From Cellvibrionales bacterium (lineage in GTDB: Bacteria > Pseudomonadota > Gammaproteobacteria > Pseudomonadales > UBA7239), in the NCBI GenBank assembly GCA_016713115.1, contig JADJPU010000001.1:744001-808000 (forward strand): 64,000 bases of DNA, read 5' to 3'. The position numbers were made by a program, and so were the translations under genes. Below, one piece after another: positions 37,733-47,060 of this stretch. Position 1 is the first letter of the stretch; every line of letters begins with the position of its first letter. The notes below the pieces were generated by a model, which was given only the letters and a program-made list of their open reading frames with translations, ran no database searches and had not been told where the DNA came from.

Positions 37733-38317
37733 TTAAGCAGTAGGCGGCGCTGTATCAACAAAGTGCGGATAGCCGCGCAAATCTGCCAATAACTTCTGCA
37801 ATGCTGGAAAACCCTCCAGCGATAAGCGTTTTCTGTACAGTGCCCAATCGAGAAAACAGGCGATGCGCAATTCAGCTTCACTAAAAGGTGCCGACGAAGA
37901 AAAGTGCAACTTGTTTAACTCAGCCAAACCCGTTTGCAAGCGCGACTGCTGGCGTGCCATGTACACACTGCTCTGTGGGGTTACGCCGTCTTTTTCCAGA
38001 TAAAACAAATTGATCGACGCATCCAACAATGTATTGGCCATGCAAAAATTATCGAAATCTGCCAGCGTATTTTTTGCATCTCCGAAAAAAGTTTTGCCGG
38101 ATTTTTCGCGGATATATTTCAAAATAGCACTGGAATCGCTCAGATGTTTTTCCTGCTCGTTTTCCGTGTATTTCAAAAACGGTACTTTTTGCGTGGGCGA
38201 CAGCGTGGCGCTGGCGGCAGCATCCGTTTCGACAAACGCACAAGGCAAACCACTTTCCAACAAAGCAATACGAATGTGGCGCACATAGGGTGAGGTAAAA
38301 CTGCCGTAAAGTTCCAT
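37733..38317 (-). CDS. Glutathione S-transferase family protein
   Basis: A 194-residue protein starting at ATG 38317 (MELYGSFTSPYVRHIRIALLE). It has a thioredoxin-like N-terminal domain with the catalytic Ser in SFTSPYVR, the cis-Pro in TQKVPFLKY and the glutathione contact LSDSSAILKYI, then an all-helical C-terminal domain. Substrate unknown. It lies 11 bases after the VOC gene and 20 before the methyltransferase gene. Confidence 0.88.
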   Translation of the reverse strand: MELYGSFTSPYVRHIRIALLESGLPCAFVETDAAASATLSPTQKVPFLKYTENEQEKHLSDSSAILKYIREKSGKTFFGDAKNTLADFDNFCMANTLLDASINLFYLEKDGVTPQSSVYMARQQSRLQTGLAELNKLHFSSSAPFSEAELRIACFLDWALYRKRLSLEGFPALQKLLADLRGYPHFVDTAPPTA

Positions 38318-38328
38318 GCTATTTCCTC

Positions 38329-38730
38329 TCAACCCGCACAAATAAATTCAACATAGTTGCCATCGGGATCTTGCAACTGACAGCAACGCACGCCGGGGCG
38401 CAGTTCGCGAATATCCACCGCTATCGGGCTGCCGAAGGCTTTGCAATCCGCAACCACTTCATCGAGATTGCTGATGTTGATGGTCAAATAGCGAATGCCA
38501 TTGCGCGAGGCAAACGCGCCGCCTGCCACTTGTTCAATCGCGTTATCTGCCGCGACGATGCGCAAAATGCTGTTGCCACAAACGAGGCGGTGAATGGTGC
38601 CTAAGCCCGGAAACGGAATCGACGGCTCTTGCACTAAACCCAACACATCGCGATAAAACGCGAGCATTTTTTCGCCGTTGTTGGTGATGATGCCGACATC
38701 GAGCGCTTCTTTTGCGAGGGTAACAGCCAT
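38329..38730 (-). CDS. VOC (glyoxalase-fold) family protein
   Basis: A 133-residue protein starting at ATG 38730 with AGGAG upstream; the longer frame to 38829 adds non-native residues. It has two beta-alpha-beta-beta-beta units (LDVGIITNNGEKMLAFYRDVLGL at the start, QDPDGNYVEF at the end with the metal-ligand Glu). It could be a lyase, isomerase or dioxygenase relative. First gene of a three-gene minus-strand unit, divergent from the MaoC gene at 38835. Confidence 0.82.
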   Translation of the reverse strand: MAVTLAKEALDVGIITNNGEKMLAFYRDVLGLVQEPSIPFPGLGTIHRLVCGNSILRIVAADNAIEQVAGGAFASRNGIRYLTINISNLDEVVADCKAFGSPIAVDIRELRPGVRCCQLQDPDGNYVEFICAG

Positions 38731-38834
38731 AACAATTCTCCTGTGTGAAATACGGCAGCGTTGCGGAAATGTGCAGTGTAACGGCGGCACCGGCTCAGGA
38801 TAAACTGAGCGCCCTTTTTGTGGATGCAACCACT

Positions 38835-39308
38835 ATGTCTGTTGCCGGCTTTCATCCGGGGCCTCTGGCCTACTTTGAGGATATGACACCCGATTTCGTC
38901 GCCCGCGCCGGCGGCTATCTCGTCACCGAGGCAGAAATCCTCGAATTCGGTCGCCGTTTTGATCCGCAGCCTTTCCACACCGACCCCATCGCGGCCAAAG
39001 ATTCCGTGTTCGGGCAGTTGGTCGCCCCTGGCACGCTCATCATCTGCGCGCGCTCGTGGCTGGTGAACAACCTCGACCGCTGCCCCGCCTACTCCGCCGG
39101 CCTCGGCGTGGAGCACATGAACTTGCTGCTGCCTGTCTGCGCGGGCGATGTGCTGCGGCTGGAGATTCGCGTGCTGGAGGCGCGACCGTCGAAATCTCGC
39201 CCCGATCACGGCATCGTCACCTGTAAAAACTTAATGTTTAACCAGCGCGATGAACTGGTGATGGAACTCACGCCGAAGATGTTGGTGCGCTGCCGTCCCG
39301 CTGGCTGA
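38835..39308 (+). CDS. MaoC-like (R)-enoyl-CoA hydratase
   Basis: A 157-residue hot-dog protein. The ATG at 38835 is chosen because MSVAGFHPGPLAYFEDMTP aligns with family N-termini. The hydratase-2 motif is in FGRRFDPQPFHTDP (catalytic Asp and His), followed by QLVAPGTLI. It probably hydrates a 2-enoyl-CoA. It opens the beta-oxidation cluster; the first acyl-CoA dehydrogenase gene starts 94 bases later. Confidence 0.85.
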   Translation: MSVAGFHPGPLAYFEDMTPDFVARAGGYLVTEAEILEFGRRFDPQPFHTDPIAAKDSVFGQLVAPGTLIICARSWLVNNLDRCPAYSAGLGVEHMNLLLPVCAGDVLRLEIRVLEARPSKSRPDHGIVTCKNLMFNQRDELVMELTPKMLVRCRPAG

Positions 39309-39402
39309 GCGCGTATCAGACCACCCGCCCCGTGGTATCATCGCCGCCCGTTTTTCAGCCCATCTTGGCTGATGCCCGCTGTCCATTTTTGCGAGATTGC
39401 CC

Positions 39403-40571
39403 ATGGATTTAGCCTACACCGACCAACAAAAAGCCTTTCGCGCTGAAGTGCGCGCGTGGCTAGCCGCCAATGTGCCGCAAGAACCCCTGCAATCCTTTGA
39501 TACCGCTGAAGGTTTCAAACAACACCGCGCATGGGAGGCCAAGCTCAACAGCGGTCGCTGGGGCATGGTGACTTGGCCGGAAGCCCTCGGCGGGCGCGGT
39601 TGCGATTTGATCGAATGGCTGATTTTTGAAGAGGAATACTGGCGCGCGGGCGCACCGCTGCGCGTGAACCAGAACGGCATCTTCCTGCTCGGCCCCACGC
39701 TGATGGAATACGGCACGGCCGAGCAGAAGAAGACTTCCTGCCGAAGATGGCGACCGGCACCGAGGTGTGGGCGCAGGGCTGGTCTGAGCCGGGCGCGGGC
39801 TCCGACATGGCGGCCATCCGCTCCAAAGCCGAGCTGACCGAAGACGGGCAGCACTACATCGTCAACGGGCAAAAAACCTGGTCCACGCGCGCGGTGTGGG
39901 CCGACCAATGCTTCGGCATGTTTCGCACCGACCCCAACTCCAGCCGCCACCACGGCCTGACCTTCATCCTCGTGCCGCTCAATCTCCCTGGCATCACCGT
40001 GCGCCCTATCCCGCAGTTGGACGGCCTGCCCGGTTTTGCGGAAATCTTCTTCGACAATGTGAAAGTGCCGGTGGAACGCCGCCTCGGCAAAGAGGGCGAA
40101 GGCTGGCAAGTGGCGATGGCTACCGCCGGTTTCGAGCGCGGCCTGATGTTGCGCTCGCCCGCCCGCTTCCAGAACACTGCGCGCCGTTTGATGGAGTTGT
40201 ACAAAGCCAACCGTGAGTCGGCCGACCGCGACCCCACCGTGCGCGATGCGGTGACCCGCGCCTACTTGGACGCCGAAGCCTACACCCTGACCACCTACCA
40301 AACGGCCTGCCGTTTGAACAAAGGCGGCAAGATCGGCCCTGAATCCTCCACCAACAAAATCTTCTGGTCAGAACTCGATCAGCGCATGCACGAAACCGCG
40401 ATGAGCATTTTGTCGGCGCGCGCCGAATTGCTGCCGCACGCACCCGCTGCGGCTGGCGTGGGCACTTGGTTGGACGGCTTCCTGTTCGCGCAGTCCGGCC
40501 CTATCTACGCCGGCACCAACGAAATTCAACGCAACATCATTGCCGAGCGCATGCTCGGTATGCCGCGCTAA
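39403..40571 (+). pseudogene. Acyl-CoA dehydrogenase, FAD-motif subunit of pair 1 (frameshifted)
   Basis: Starts at ATG 39403 (MDLAYTDQQKAFRAEVRAWL). The first frame is good to GTAEQKK (about 39731). The second resumes as DFLPKMATGTEVW and ends at 40571 with NEIQRNIIAERMLGMPR. One base missing near 39732 (AAGAAGGAC read as AAGAAGAC) accounts for the break; restored length is about 390 aa. It has the FAD-site motif WSEPGAGSD but no Glu in the GYTWE position. The next gene has that Glu but lacks the FAD motif, so the two probably form a heterotetramer. SD sequence is weak. Confidence 0.86.
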
Positions 40572-40585
40572 GGGAGGCGACGACG

Positions 40586-41635
40586 ATGGACTTTACCTTT
40601 AGCGATGACCAATTATTGTTCCAAGAAGAAGTGAAAAAATTTCTGGTGAACGAAGTCACGCCAGAAAAAATTCGCGCCCTGTGGGAAACAGAAAGCGGCC
40701 GCAGTGATGATTTGTGGCAAGCGATGGCGGGCATAGGTTTAACCGGTTTGACCGTACCGGAAGAATTCGGCGGCATGGGCATGAACGCAGTGGATTTTGT
40801 GCTGCTCGCCGAAGCCTGCGGTTTTGTCGCGCTGCCTGAGCCATTAGTGGAAACGGTGTTGGTCGCCGTGCCGCTCATCAATGCGCTCAGTGTGGACGCG
40901 GCAAAATTTGCGTGGCTGCCGCGCATTGCCTCTGGCGAAGCGAAAGTCGCCGTGGGTTTAGCGCAAAACTTGTTGGTGGCGGATGCGCACATCGCCGATT
41001 TACTGCTACTGCAACACGGCGATGAAATTCACGCCGTCACCAAAAGCATGGTGCAACTGACGCACAATGAAAGCATCGACCCTTCGCGCAAATTGTTCAG
41101 CGTGCAGTGGGAACCTTCCACCGCCACTTGTGTTGCACGCGGTGACGAAGCGAAAAAATTGATTGCGGATGCGGTAAACGCCGGCGCACTCGGTGCAGCG
41201 GCGCAAGCCTTGGGTTTGACGCAACGCATGATCGAAATTTCGGTGAAATACACCACGGATCGCACGCAGTTCGGCAAAGCCATCGGCTCTTTCCAAGCGG
41301 TCAAACATCGCTTGGCGAATGTCGCTGTGCCGCTGGAATACGCGAAAGCAGTTGTGCATCGCGCGGCGTACTCCATTGCCAACAATCACCCCGATGCAGC
41401 ACTGCATGTGTCGCACGCCAAACTCGCCGCCAGCGAAGCGTCACTGCTCGGCGCAAAAAATGGCATCCAAGTGCACGGCGCGATGGGCTACACCTGGGAA
41501 GTGGACATGCACATCTTTATGAAAAAAGCCTGGGCGCTGAACAACACTTGGGGCGATGTCGCGTTTCATAAAAATCGCGTGGCGGATTTTGTGTTGGTAG
41601 ATGGCGCAAAAATTGGCGCGGGAAATACGTTTTAA
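40586..41635 (+). CDS. Acyl-CoA dehydrogenase, catalytic-Glu subunit of pair 1
   Basis: A 349-residue protein starting at ATG 40586 after GGGAGG; the longer frame reads the upstream gene. Family motifs are FSDDQLLFQEEVKKFL, VPEEFGGMGM, TTDRTQFGKAIGSFQAVKH and GAMGYTWEVDMH, with the Glu expected to abstract the alpha proton. The SEPGAGSD FAD motif of ordinary members is absent (GLAQNLLVADAH instead). This complements the upstream subunit, as in the alpha2beta2 FadE enzymes of steroid catabolism. The start is 14 bases after the previous stop. Confidence 0.88.
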   Translation: MDFTFSDDQLLFQEEVKKFLVNEVTPEKIRALWETESGRSDDLWQAMAGIGLTGLTVPEEFGGMGMNAVDFVLLAEACGFVALPEPLVETVLVAVPLINALSVDAAKFAWLPRIASGEAKVAVGLAQNLLVADAHIADLLLLQHGDEIHAVTKSMVQLTHNESIDPSRKLFSVQWEPSTATCVARGDEAKKLIADAVNAGALGAAAQALGLTQRMIEISVKYTTDRTQFGKAIGSFQAVKHRLANVAVPLEYAKAVVHRAAYSIANNHPDAALHVSHAKLAASEASLLGAKNGIQVHGAMGYTWEVDMHIFMKKAWALNNTWGDVAFHKNRVADFVLVDGAKIGAGNTF

Positions 41636-41649
41636 AGAGGAATGAGACA

Positions 41650-42798
41650 ATGCCAGAAGCCTATATTGTTGACGCAGTTCGTTCACCTACCGGCCGCCGC
41701 AAAGGTGGCCTTGCACACATTCACGGCGCGGATCTTGGCGCGCATGTGTTGAAAGCCATTGTGGAGCGCAACGGCATTCCCGATAACGAATACGACGATG
41801 TGATTTTTGGTTGCGTCGATACCATCGGCCCGCTGGCTGGCGACATCGCGCGCACCGCGTGGCTCGCTGCCGGTTTGTCGCAAGAAGTGCCAGGCACAAC
41901 GATTGATCGCCAGTGCGGTTCTTCGCAACAAGCTGTGCATTTTGCTGCGCAAGCGGTGATGAGCGGCACGATGGATGTCATCGTCGCGGGCGGCGTGCAA
42001 ACCATGACGCAAATTCCGATTTCTTCAGCGATGACTGCCGTCGAGCCGATGGGTTTCAAAGACCCGTTCAGCGGTTCAACCGGCTGGGTAGCGCGCTACG
42101 GCGCAGAACCGCCCACACAATTCAAATCTGCGCAGATGATTGCGGATAAATGGAATCTGTCGCGCAAAGATTTGGAAATTTTTTCTCTCGAGTCGCACAC
42201 GCGTGCATTAAAAGCCATCGCTGAAGGTCGTTTTAAACGCGAAATTCTTCCGCTGGCCGGCGTAGAAAATGACGAAACACCGCGTCAGTCTTCACTAGAA
42301 AAAATGGCGGAGCTGGATTTCTTGTTCGGTTGTGACAAAGTCACCGCCGCCGTTTCATCACAAACTTGCGATGCCTCATCCGCGATGTTGATTGTTTCGG
42401 AAACCGCACTGAAACGATACAACTTGAAGCCGCGCGCGCGCATCCACCACATGAGTGTGCGGGCGGAAGACCCGATCTGGATGTTGACCGCGCCGATTTC
42501 TGCCACGCAGTACGCACTGAAAAAAGCGGGCATGAAAATGTCCGATATTGATGTGGTTGAAATCAACGAAGCTTTCGCTTCCGTGGTGATGGCTTGGTTA
42601 AAAGAAACCGGTTACGACCACGCCAAAACCAATGTCAACGGCGGCGCGATTGCCCTCGGTCATCCGCTGGGTGCTACTGGCACACGCCTGATGACCACGC
42701 TGTTGCACGAACTGGAACGCACCAACGGCCGCTACGGTTTGCAAACCATGTGCGAAGGCGGTGGTCAGGCCAATGTCACCATTATTGAGCGTCTATAA
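41650..42798 (+). CDS. Thiolase (acetyl-CoA acyltransferase)
   Basis: A 382-residue degradative-type thiolase, 14 bases after the previous gene. It carries the nucleophilic Cys in IDRQCGSSQQAV, the His in NGGAIALGHPLGATGTR, and the second Cys in TMCEGGGQANV. NEAFASVV is the usual loop. It should release acetyl- or propionyl-CoA from a 3-oxoacyl-CoA made by the neighbouring dehydrogenase, hydratase and SDR proteins. The substrate class is unknown. Confidence 0.93.
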   Translation: MPEAYIVDAVRSPTGRRKGGLAHIHGADLGAHVLKAIVERNGIPDNEYDDVIFGCVDTIGPLAGDIARTAWLAAGLSQEVPGTTIDRQCGSSQQAVHFAAQAVMSGTMDVIVAGGVQTMTQIPISSAMTAVEPMGFKDPFSGSTGWVARYGAEPPTQFKSAQMIADKWNLSRKDLEIFSLESHTRALKAIAEGRFKREILPLAGVENDETPRQSSLEKMAELDFLFGCDKVTAAVSSQTCDASSAMLIVSETALKRYNLKPRARIHHMSVRAEDPIWMLTAPISATQYALKKAGMKMSDIDVVEINEAFASVVMAWLKETGYDHAKTNVNGGAIALGHPLGATGTRLMTTLLHELERTNGRYGLQTMCEGGGQANVTIIERL

Positions 42799-42846
42799 AT
42801 AGCGAAAGACTGTAATTTTTTTAAAATATTTTGTGAGGATTTGATT

Positions 42847-43731
42847 ATGGGTATTTTAGATAATCGCGTTGCCATCATCACCGGTGCCGGCGGCGGTTTG
42901 GGCGCAGCGCACGCCAAAGTGTTTGCCGCTGAAGGTTGTGCGGTAGTAGTGAACGACATCAACAAAGATGCCGCGCAAAAAGTCGTGGATGAGATTAAAG
43001 CAGCGGGCGGCAAAGCCATCGTCAACACCTCCGACATCACCAACTACGCCGACAGCGAAAACGCTGTGAAAGAAGCGATCGCCGCTTTTGGTGATTTGCA
43101 CATTGTATTGAACAACGCCGGCATCAACCGCGATCGCATGTTTGCTTCCATGAGCGAAGCGGAGTGGGACGCCATCATGTCTGTGCATTTGAAAGGCCAC
43201 TTCTGCATTGCTTCGCACGCGGTGCACTACTGGCGCGACGAATCAAAAGCCGGAAAAAAAGTCGATGCGCGCATCATCAACACCACCTCCGGCGCAGGCT
43301 TGCAGGGTTCTATCGGTCAATCCAATTACGCGGCGGCCAAAGCCGGCATTGCTGCACTCACCTTGAACCAAGCCGCAGAACTCGGCCGCTACGGCATCAC
43401 CGCCAATGCCATCGCACCCGCAGCGCGCACCGGCATGACCACCGCCGTGGAAGCTATGGCCACACGCATGGCAGCACCCACGGACGGCAGCTTCGATTAC
43501 TGGGCGCCAGAAAATGTGTCCTCCGTGCTCGCATGGTTGGCTTCCGCAGAAGCGGCGCAAGTCACGGGTCGCGTGTTTGAAGCGGAAGGTGGAAAAATTT
43601 CCATCGCCGACGGCTGGCGCACCACCGCCGGTGTAGACAAAGGCGCGCATTGGGCGCCAAAAGAAGTGGGCACTGCGATGAAAGAATTGCTGGCGAAAGA
43701 AGTGCCCGCACAAAAAGTTTACGGAACCTAA
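42847..43731 (+). CDS. SDR 3-hydroxyacyl-CoA dehydrogenase (Hsd4A/MFE-2-like)
   Basis: A 294-residue short-chain dehydrogenase starting at ATG 42847 after GTGAGG. The cofactor loop is TGAGGGLGAAHAKVF. NNAGINRDRMF and the active site (SGAGLQGSIGQSNYAAAKAG, with Tyr-x3-Lys) follow. VHLKGHFC and HYWRDESKAGKKVDARIIN recall the mycobacterial Hsd4A and peroxisomal MFE-2 dehydrogenases, which act on (R)- or sterol-type hydroxyacyl-CoAs. That resemblance is from memory and would fit the MaoC (R)-hydratases nearby. Confidence 0.88.
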   Translation: MGILDNRVAIITGAGGGLGAAHAKVFAAEGCAVVVNDINKDAAQKVVDEIKAAGGKAIVNTSDITNYADSENAVKEAIAAFGDLHIVLNNAGINRDRMFASMSEAEWDAIMSVHLKGHFCIASHAVHYWRDESKAGKKVDARIINTTSGAGLQGSIGQSNYAAAKAGIAALTLNQAAELGRYGITANAIAPAARTGMTTAVEAMATRMAAPTDGSFDYWAPENVSSVLAWLASAEAAQVTGRVFEAEGGKISIADGWRTTAGVDKGAHWAPKEVGTAMKELLAKEVPAQKVYGT

Positions 43732-43734
43732 ATA

Positions 43735-44919
43735 ATGGAATTTCGATTCACCGACGAACAAAAAATGATCCGCGAAACGGCGGAAAGTTTTTTGCAAGAT
43801 GTCTCCACTTCCGAAGCCGTGCGCAAAGCCATGGCGACCGATACGGGTTACGACACAGAACTGTGGCAGCGCATTTGCACGGAATTGTGCTTTCAAGCGA
43901 TCACCATTCCTGAGCAGCACGGCGGCATGGGTTTGGGTTATGTCGAACTCGCGGCGGTGCTGGAACAAATGGGGCGCGTGTTGTTGTGTGCTCCGTTTTA
44001 TTCCACTGTTTGTCTTGGTGTGAATGCATTGTTGATCGCGGGAACAGAAGCGCAACAAGCAGAATACTTGCCGCAAATTGTTGAAGGTTCATTAACAGCC
44101 ACACTCGCCTACACCGGCGCAGCCGCTGCCAAACACGGCGGTGATTGGGGCGCAAATGCCGTCACGGCCACTTACAATAAATCTGGTGACAACTTTGTTT
44201 TAAACGGCACGCTGCGCTATGTGATCGACGGTCACACAGCAGATTTGTTAATCATCGCGGCGCGCGCCGAAAACTCGCAGGGTGAAAACGGCATTGCATT
44301 GTTTGCCGTGCCAGCGAATACAGCGGGCGTTGCGTGCCGTTGGACGCCGACCATGGATCAAACCCGCCATCAAGCGGATGTTATTTTGAATAATGTCAGC
44401 GTGCCAACTTCTGCCTTGATGAACAACGAAGGCACAGCGTGGTCGTCGCTGCACAAAATCATCAGCTTGGCAAAAATTGCTGTCGCGGCAGAACAGATGG
44501 GCGGCGCGCAAGAAATTCTCGATCGCACCGTTGCGTTTATGCAAGAGCGCGTGCAATTTGGGCGCAGCATTGCCAGCTTCCAAGCGATCAAACACAAAGC
44601 AGCCGACATGATGCTGAAATGCGAGGTGTCGCGCTCCGCAGTGTATTACGCCGCTTGTGTGGCGCAAGAAGCTCTGCAAGTGGATGGAGATAAAACGCTG
44701 GCTGCAGAATTGCACGAAGCGGCGGCGATGGCAAAAGGCTATTGCTCCGACAGCTTCTTTTTCAACGCCGGTTCAGCCATTCAGTTGTACGGCGGCGTGG
44801 GTTTCACTTGGGAATACGATGTGCACTTGTATTTCAAACGCGCCAAAAATACGGAATTGTTTTTAGGCAACAGCGCCTACCAACGCGAGTTGGTGGCACA
44901 GATGTTGCTGGACGCATGA
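43735..44919 (+). CDS. Acyl-CoA dehydrogenase, catalytic-Glu subunit of pair 2
   Basis: A 394-residue protein, 3 bases after the SDR stop. It has FTDEQKMIRETAESFL, IPEQHGGMGLGYVE, ERVQFGRSIASFQAIKHKAAD and YGGVGFTWEYDVH with the catalytic Glu. The FAD-site motif SEPGAGSD is replaced by YTGAAAAKHGGD. Like the protein at 40586 it therefore looks like a half-site subunit, to pair with the protein encoded at 45042. A structured inverted repeat separates the two genes. Confidence 0.88.
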   Translation: MEFRFTDEQKMIRETAESFLQDVSTSEAVRKAMATDTGYDTELWQRICTELCFQAITIPEQHGGMGLGYVELAAVLEQMGRVLLCAPFYSTVCLGVNALLIAGTEAQQAEYLPQIVEGSLTATLAYTGAAAAKHGGDWGANAVTATYNKSGDNFVLNGTLRYVIDGHTADLLIIAARAENSQGENGIALFAVPANTAGVACRWTPTMDQTRHQADVILNNVSVPTSALMNNEGTAWSSLHKIISLAKIAVAAEQMGGAQEILDRTVAFMQERVQFGRSIASFQAIKHKAADMMLKCEVSRSAVYYAACVAQEALQVDGDKTLAAELHEAAAMAKGYCSDSFFFNAGSAIQLYGGVGFTWEYDVHLYFKRAKNTELFLGNSAYQRELVAQMLLDA

Positions 44920-44935
44920 AATGAACTTACAGCAG

Positions 44936-45017
44936 CTTCACATAAGCAGACCGTTGCCCGCAGGAACGGGCATCGAGCGTACACGGATGTATTTACAGCG
45001 TGTCTGCCGATGTGAAG
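44936..45017 (+). repeat. Structured intergenic inverted repeat (REP-like or RNA element)
   Basis: CTTCACATAAGCAGAC (44936-44951) is complementary to GTCTGCCGATGTGAAG (45002-45017) with a two-base internal mismatch. Inside are a second hairpin GCCCG/CGGGC (44956-44971) and a weaker pairing ACACG/CGTGT. The whole 82 bases could fold as a multi-branched RNA between two cotranscribed genes. It also resembles interspersed intergenic elements of gammaproteobacteria. Confidence 0.6.
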
Positions 45018-45041
45018 CGGTTGTATAAAGAGTAGCCAATT

Positions 45042-46226
45042 ATGAAATTAACTTTCAGCAAAGCCGATGAACAATTTCGCGCAGAAATTGCCGCGTGGTT
45101 AAAAGCCAATCTGGTGGGTGATTTTGAGCAACTCAAATTTCGCGGCGGCCCCGGCGACGAACACATGTTCCCGCACGAACGAAAACAGTGGGAACAAAAA
45201 CTCGCTGAAGGCGGTTGGACTTGCGTCGGCTGGCCGAAAGAACACGGTGGTCGCGGTGCAACTATCGAACAGCAAGTAATTTATTTTGAAGAATACGCGC
45301 GCGCAGGCGCACCTGGCCGCGTGGGGCATATCGGTGAAGGGCTAGCTGGCCCTACCCTCATTGCATTTGGCTCAGAAGAACAAAAGAAAAAATATCTGCC
45401 AGGCATCGTGTCTGGCACAGAATTGTGGTGCCAAGGTTATTCTGAACCGGGCGCAGGTTCGGATTTGGCGAATGTCAAAACCAAAGCGCGTTTTGATGAA
45501 AGCAAAGGCAAATGGATTATCAGCGGGCAAAAAGTGTGGACCTCGCTGGCGCACGAATCCGATTGGTGTTTTGTGATTGCGCGCACCGATCCCGATTCTG
45601 TCGCGCACAAAGGCTTGGGCTTTTTCCTCGTACCTATGCACCAAACTGGCGTCACCGTGCGCCCCATCGAACAACTGACCGGCACCTCGGAATTCAACGA
45701 AGTGTTTTTTGATGACGCAGTGGCGGAAGACATCGTCGGCAATCCGGGCGACGGCTGGAAAGTCGCCATGGGCTTGCTCGGTTTTGAGCGCGGCGTGTCC
45801 ACACTCGGCCAACAAATGTTGTTCCAAAATGAATTGGATGAAATCGTGCGCATCGCTAAAGAAAACGGCGCGGCAAAAGATCCGATATTGCGCCAGCGCA
45901 TTGCGGAAGCGCACACCGGTTTGCGTTTGATGCGTTACAACGCCATGCGCATGTTGTCGGCTGGTGACGATGGCGCGCTGGATAAATCTTCGCTGGTGTA
46001 CAAATTGCACTGGGCGAGCTGGCACCGCAACCTCGGCGTGCTGGCGATGGATATACTCGGCCCCGAAGCGGAAATGATCGAAAGCGCGCCGTACAACTTA
46101 ACGCGTTTGCAATCCATGTATTTGTTCACGCGCTCCGACACCATTTACGGTGGCACCAACCAAATTCAACGCAACATCATCGCCGAGCGCGGCTTGGGCA
46201 TGCCCAAAGAAGCCAAAGGCAGATAA
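45042..46226 (+). CDS. Acyl-CoA dehydrogenase, FAD-motif subunit of pair 2
   Basis: A 394-residue protein starting MKLTFSKADEQFRAEIAAWL. It has GWPKEHGGRGATIEQ, the FAD motif CQGYSEPGAGSD, the long insert ISGQKVWTSLAHESDW and the end GGTNQIQRNIIAERGLGMP. The Glu of the GYTWE motif is absent. It is the intact counterpart of the frameshifted gene at 39403. Similar proteins in steroid-degrading bacteria form alpha2beta2 complexes. It is followed 31 bases later by an SDR gene. Confidence 0.9.
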   Translation: MKLTFSKADEQFRAEIAAWLKANLVGDFEQLKFRGGPGDEHMFPHERKQWEQKLAEGGWTCVGWPKEHGGRGATIEQQVIYFEEYARAGAPGRVGHIGEGLAGPTLIAFGSEEQKKKYLPGIVSGTELWCQGYSEPGAGSDLANVKTKARFDESKGKWIISGQKVWTSLAHESDWCFVIARTDPDSVAHKGLGFFLVPMHQTGVTVRPIEQLTGTSEFNEVFFDDAVAEDIVGNPGDGWKVAMGLLGFERGVSTLGQQMLFQNELDEIVRIAKENGAAKDPILRQRIAEAHTGLRLMRYNAMRMLSAGDDGALDKSSLVYKLHWASWHRNLGVLAMDILGPEAEMIESAPYNLTRLQSMYLFTRSDTIYGGTNQIQRNIIAERGLGMPKEAKGR

Positions 46227-46257
46227 TTTTTTAGCGATTATTACAGAGGTCAGCACC

Positions 46258-47052
46258 ATGGATTTTGTTAACAACCCCGAATATGTTCCCGGTCACGGTT
46301 TATTAAAAGGCAAGTCAGTTTTAGTGACGGCGGCGGCTGGTGTCGGTATCGGTTTTGCCGCCGCGAAAAAAGCAGTGGAAGAAGGTTGCCGCGCGATTGT
46401 CATCAGCGACATACACGAAGGCCGCTTGCAAGCCTCTGTCGATAAATTAAAAGAAGAAACCGGTTTGCAAAGCGTGTGGGGGAAAACCTGCAATGTTGCC
46501 GTAGAAGATGAAGTGCGCGCATTGGTTGACTTCGCGGAAAAAGAACTGAATGGCATTGATATTTTGATTAACAACGCCGGCCTTGGCACCTCCAAACAAT
46601 TGGTGGATATGGAAGATGCCGAGTGGTTCAAAGTGATTGATGTCACGCTGAACGGCACCATGCGCATGACACGCTACATGATGCAAGTGATGAAAGCGCG
46701 CGGCACCGGCGGCGTAATCGTCAACAACGCGTCCGTGCTCGGCTGGCGCGCACAAAAAGAGCAAGCGCATTACGCAGCAGCCAAAGCGGGCGTGATGGCA
46801 CTCACGCGCTGCGCCGCCGTGGAAGGCGCGGAAATCGGTGTGCGCATTAACGCGGTAGCGCCGTCACTGGCCGTGCACCCGATGTTGAAAAAATCCGCAC
46901 CGGAAGAATTGCTAAAAGAATTGGAAGGCAAAGAAGCTTACGGGCGCGGCGCGGAAGTGTGGGAAGTGGCGAATGTGATGATGTTCTTGGCTTCCGATTA
47001 TTCTTCTTACATGACCGGTGAAATTCTCGCCGTGTCTGCACAGCGCGCTTAA
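46258..47052 (+). CDS. SDR oxidoreductase (IpdF-like)
   Basis: A 264-residue protein starting at ATG 46258 after AGAGG (MDFVNNPEYVPGHGLLKGKS). The cofactor loop is VTAAAGVGIGFAAAKK, an Ala-rich variant of TGxxxGxG. NNAGLGTSKQL and the active site NNASVLGWRAQKEQAHYAAAKAG follow. The arrangement (acyl-CoA dehydrogenase then SDR) recalls fadE30-ipdF of actinobacterial ring C/D steroid degradation. That link rests on family resemblance, not on a search. Confidence 0.83.
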   Translation: MDFVNNPEYVPGHGLLKGKSVLVTAAAGVGIGFAAAKKAVEEGCRAIVISDIHEGRLQASVDKLKEETGLQSVWGKTCNVAVEDEVRALVDFAEKELNGIDILINNAGLGTSKQLVDMEDAEWFKVIDVTLNGTMRMTRYMMQVMKARGTGGVIVNNASVLGWRAQKEQAHYAAAKAGVMALTRCAAVEGAEIGVRINAVAPSLAVHPMLKKSAPEELLKELEGKEAYGRGAEVWEVANVMMFLASDYSSYMTGEILAVSAQRA

Positions 47053-47060
47053 GGTTTTTT

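Noticed and set aside
39414..40301. 295-codon minus-strand ORF
   Set aside because: It is antisense to the frameshifted acyl-CoA dehydrogenase, whose motifs are clear on the plus strand.
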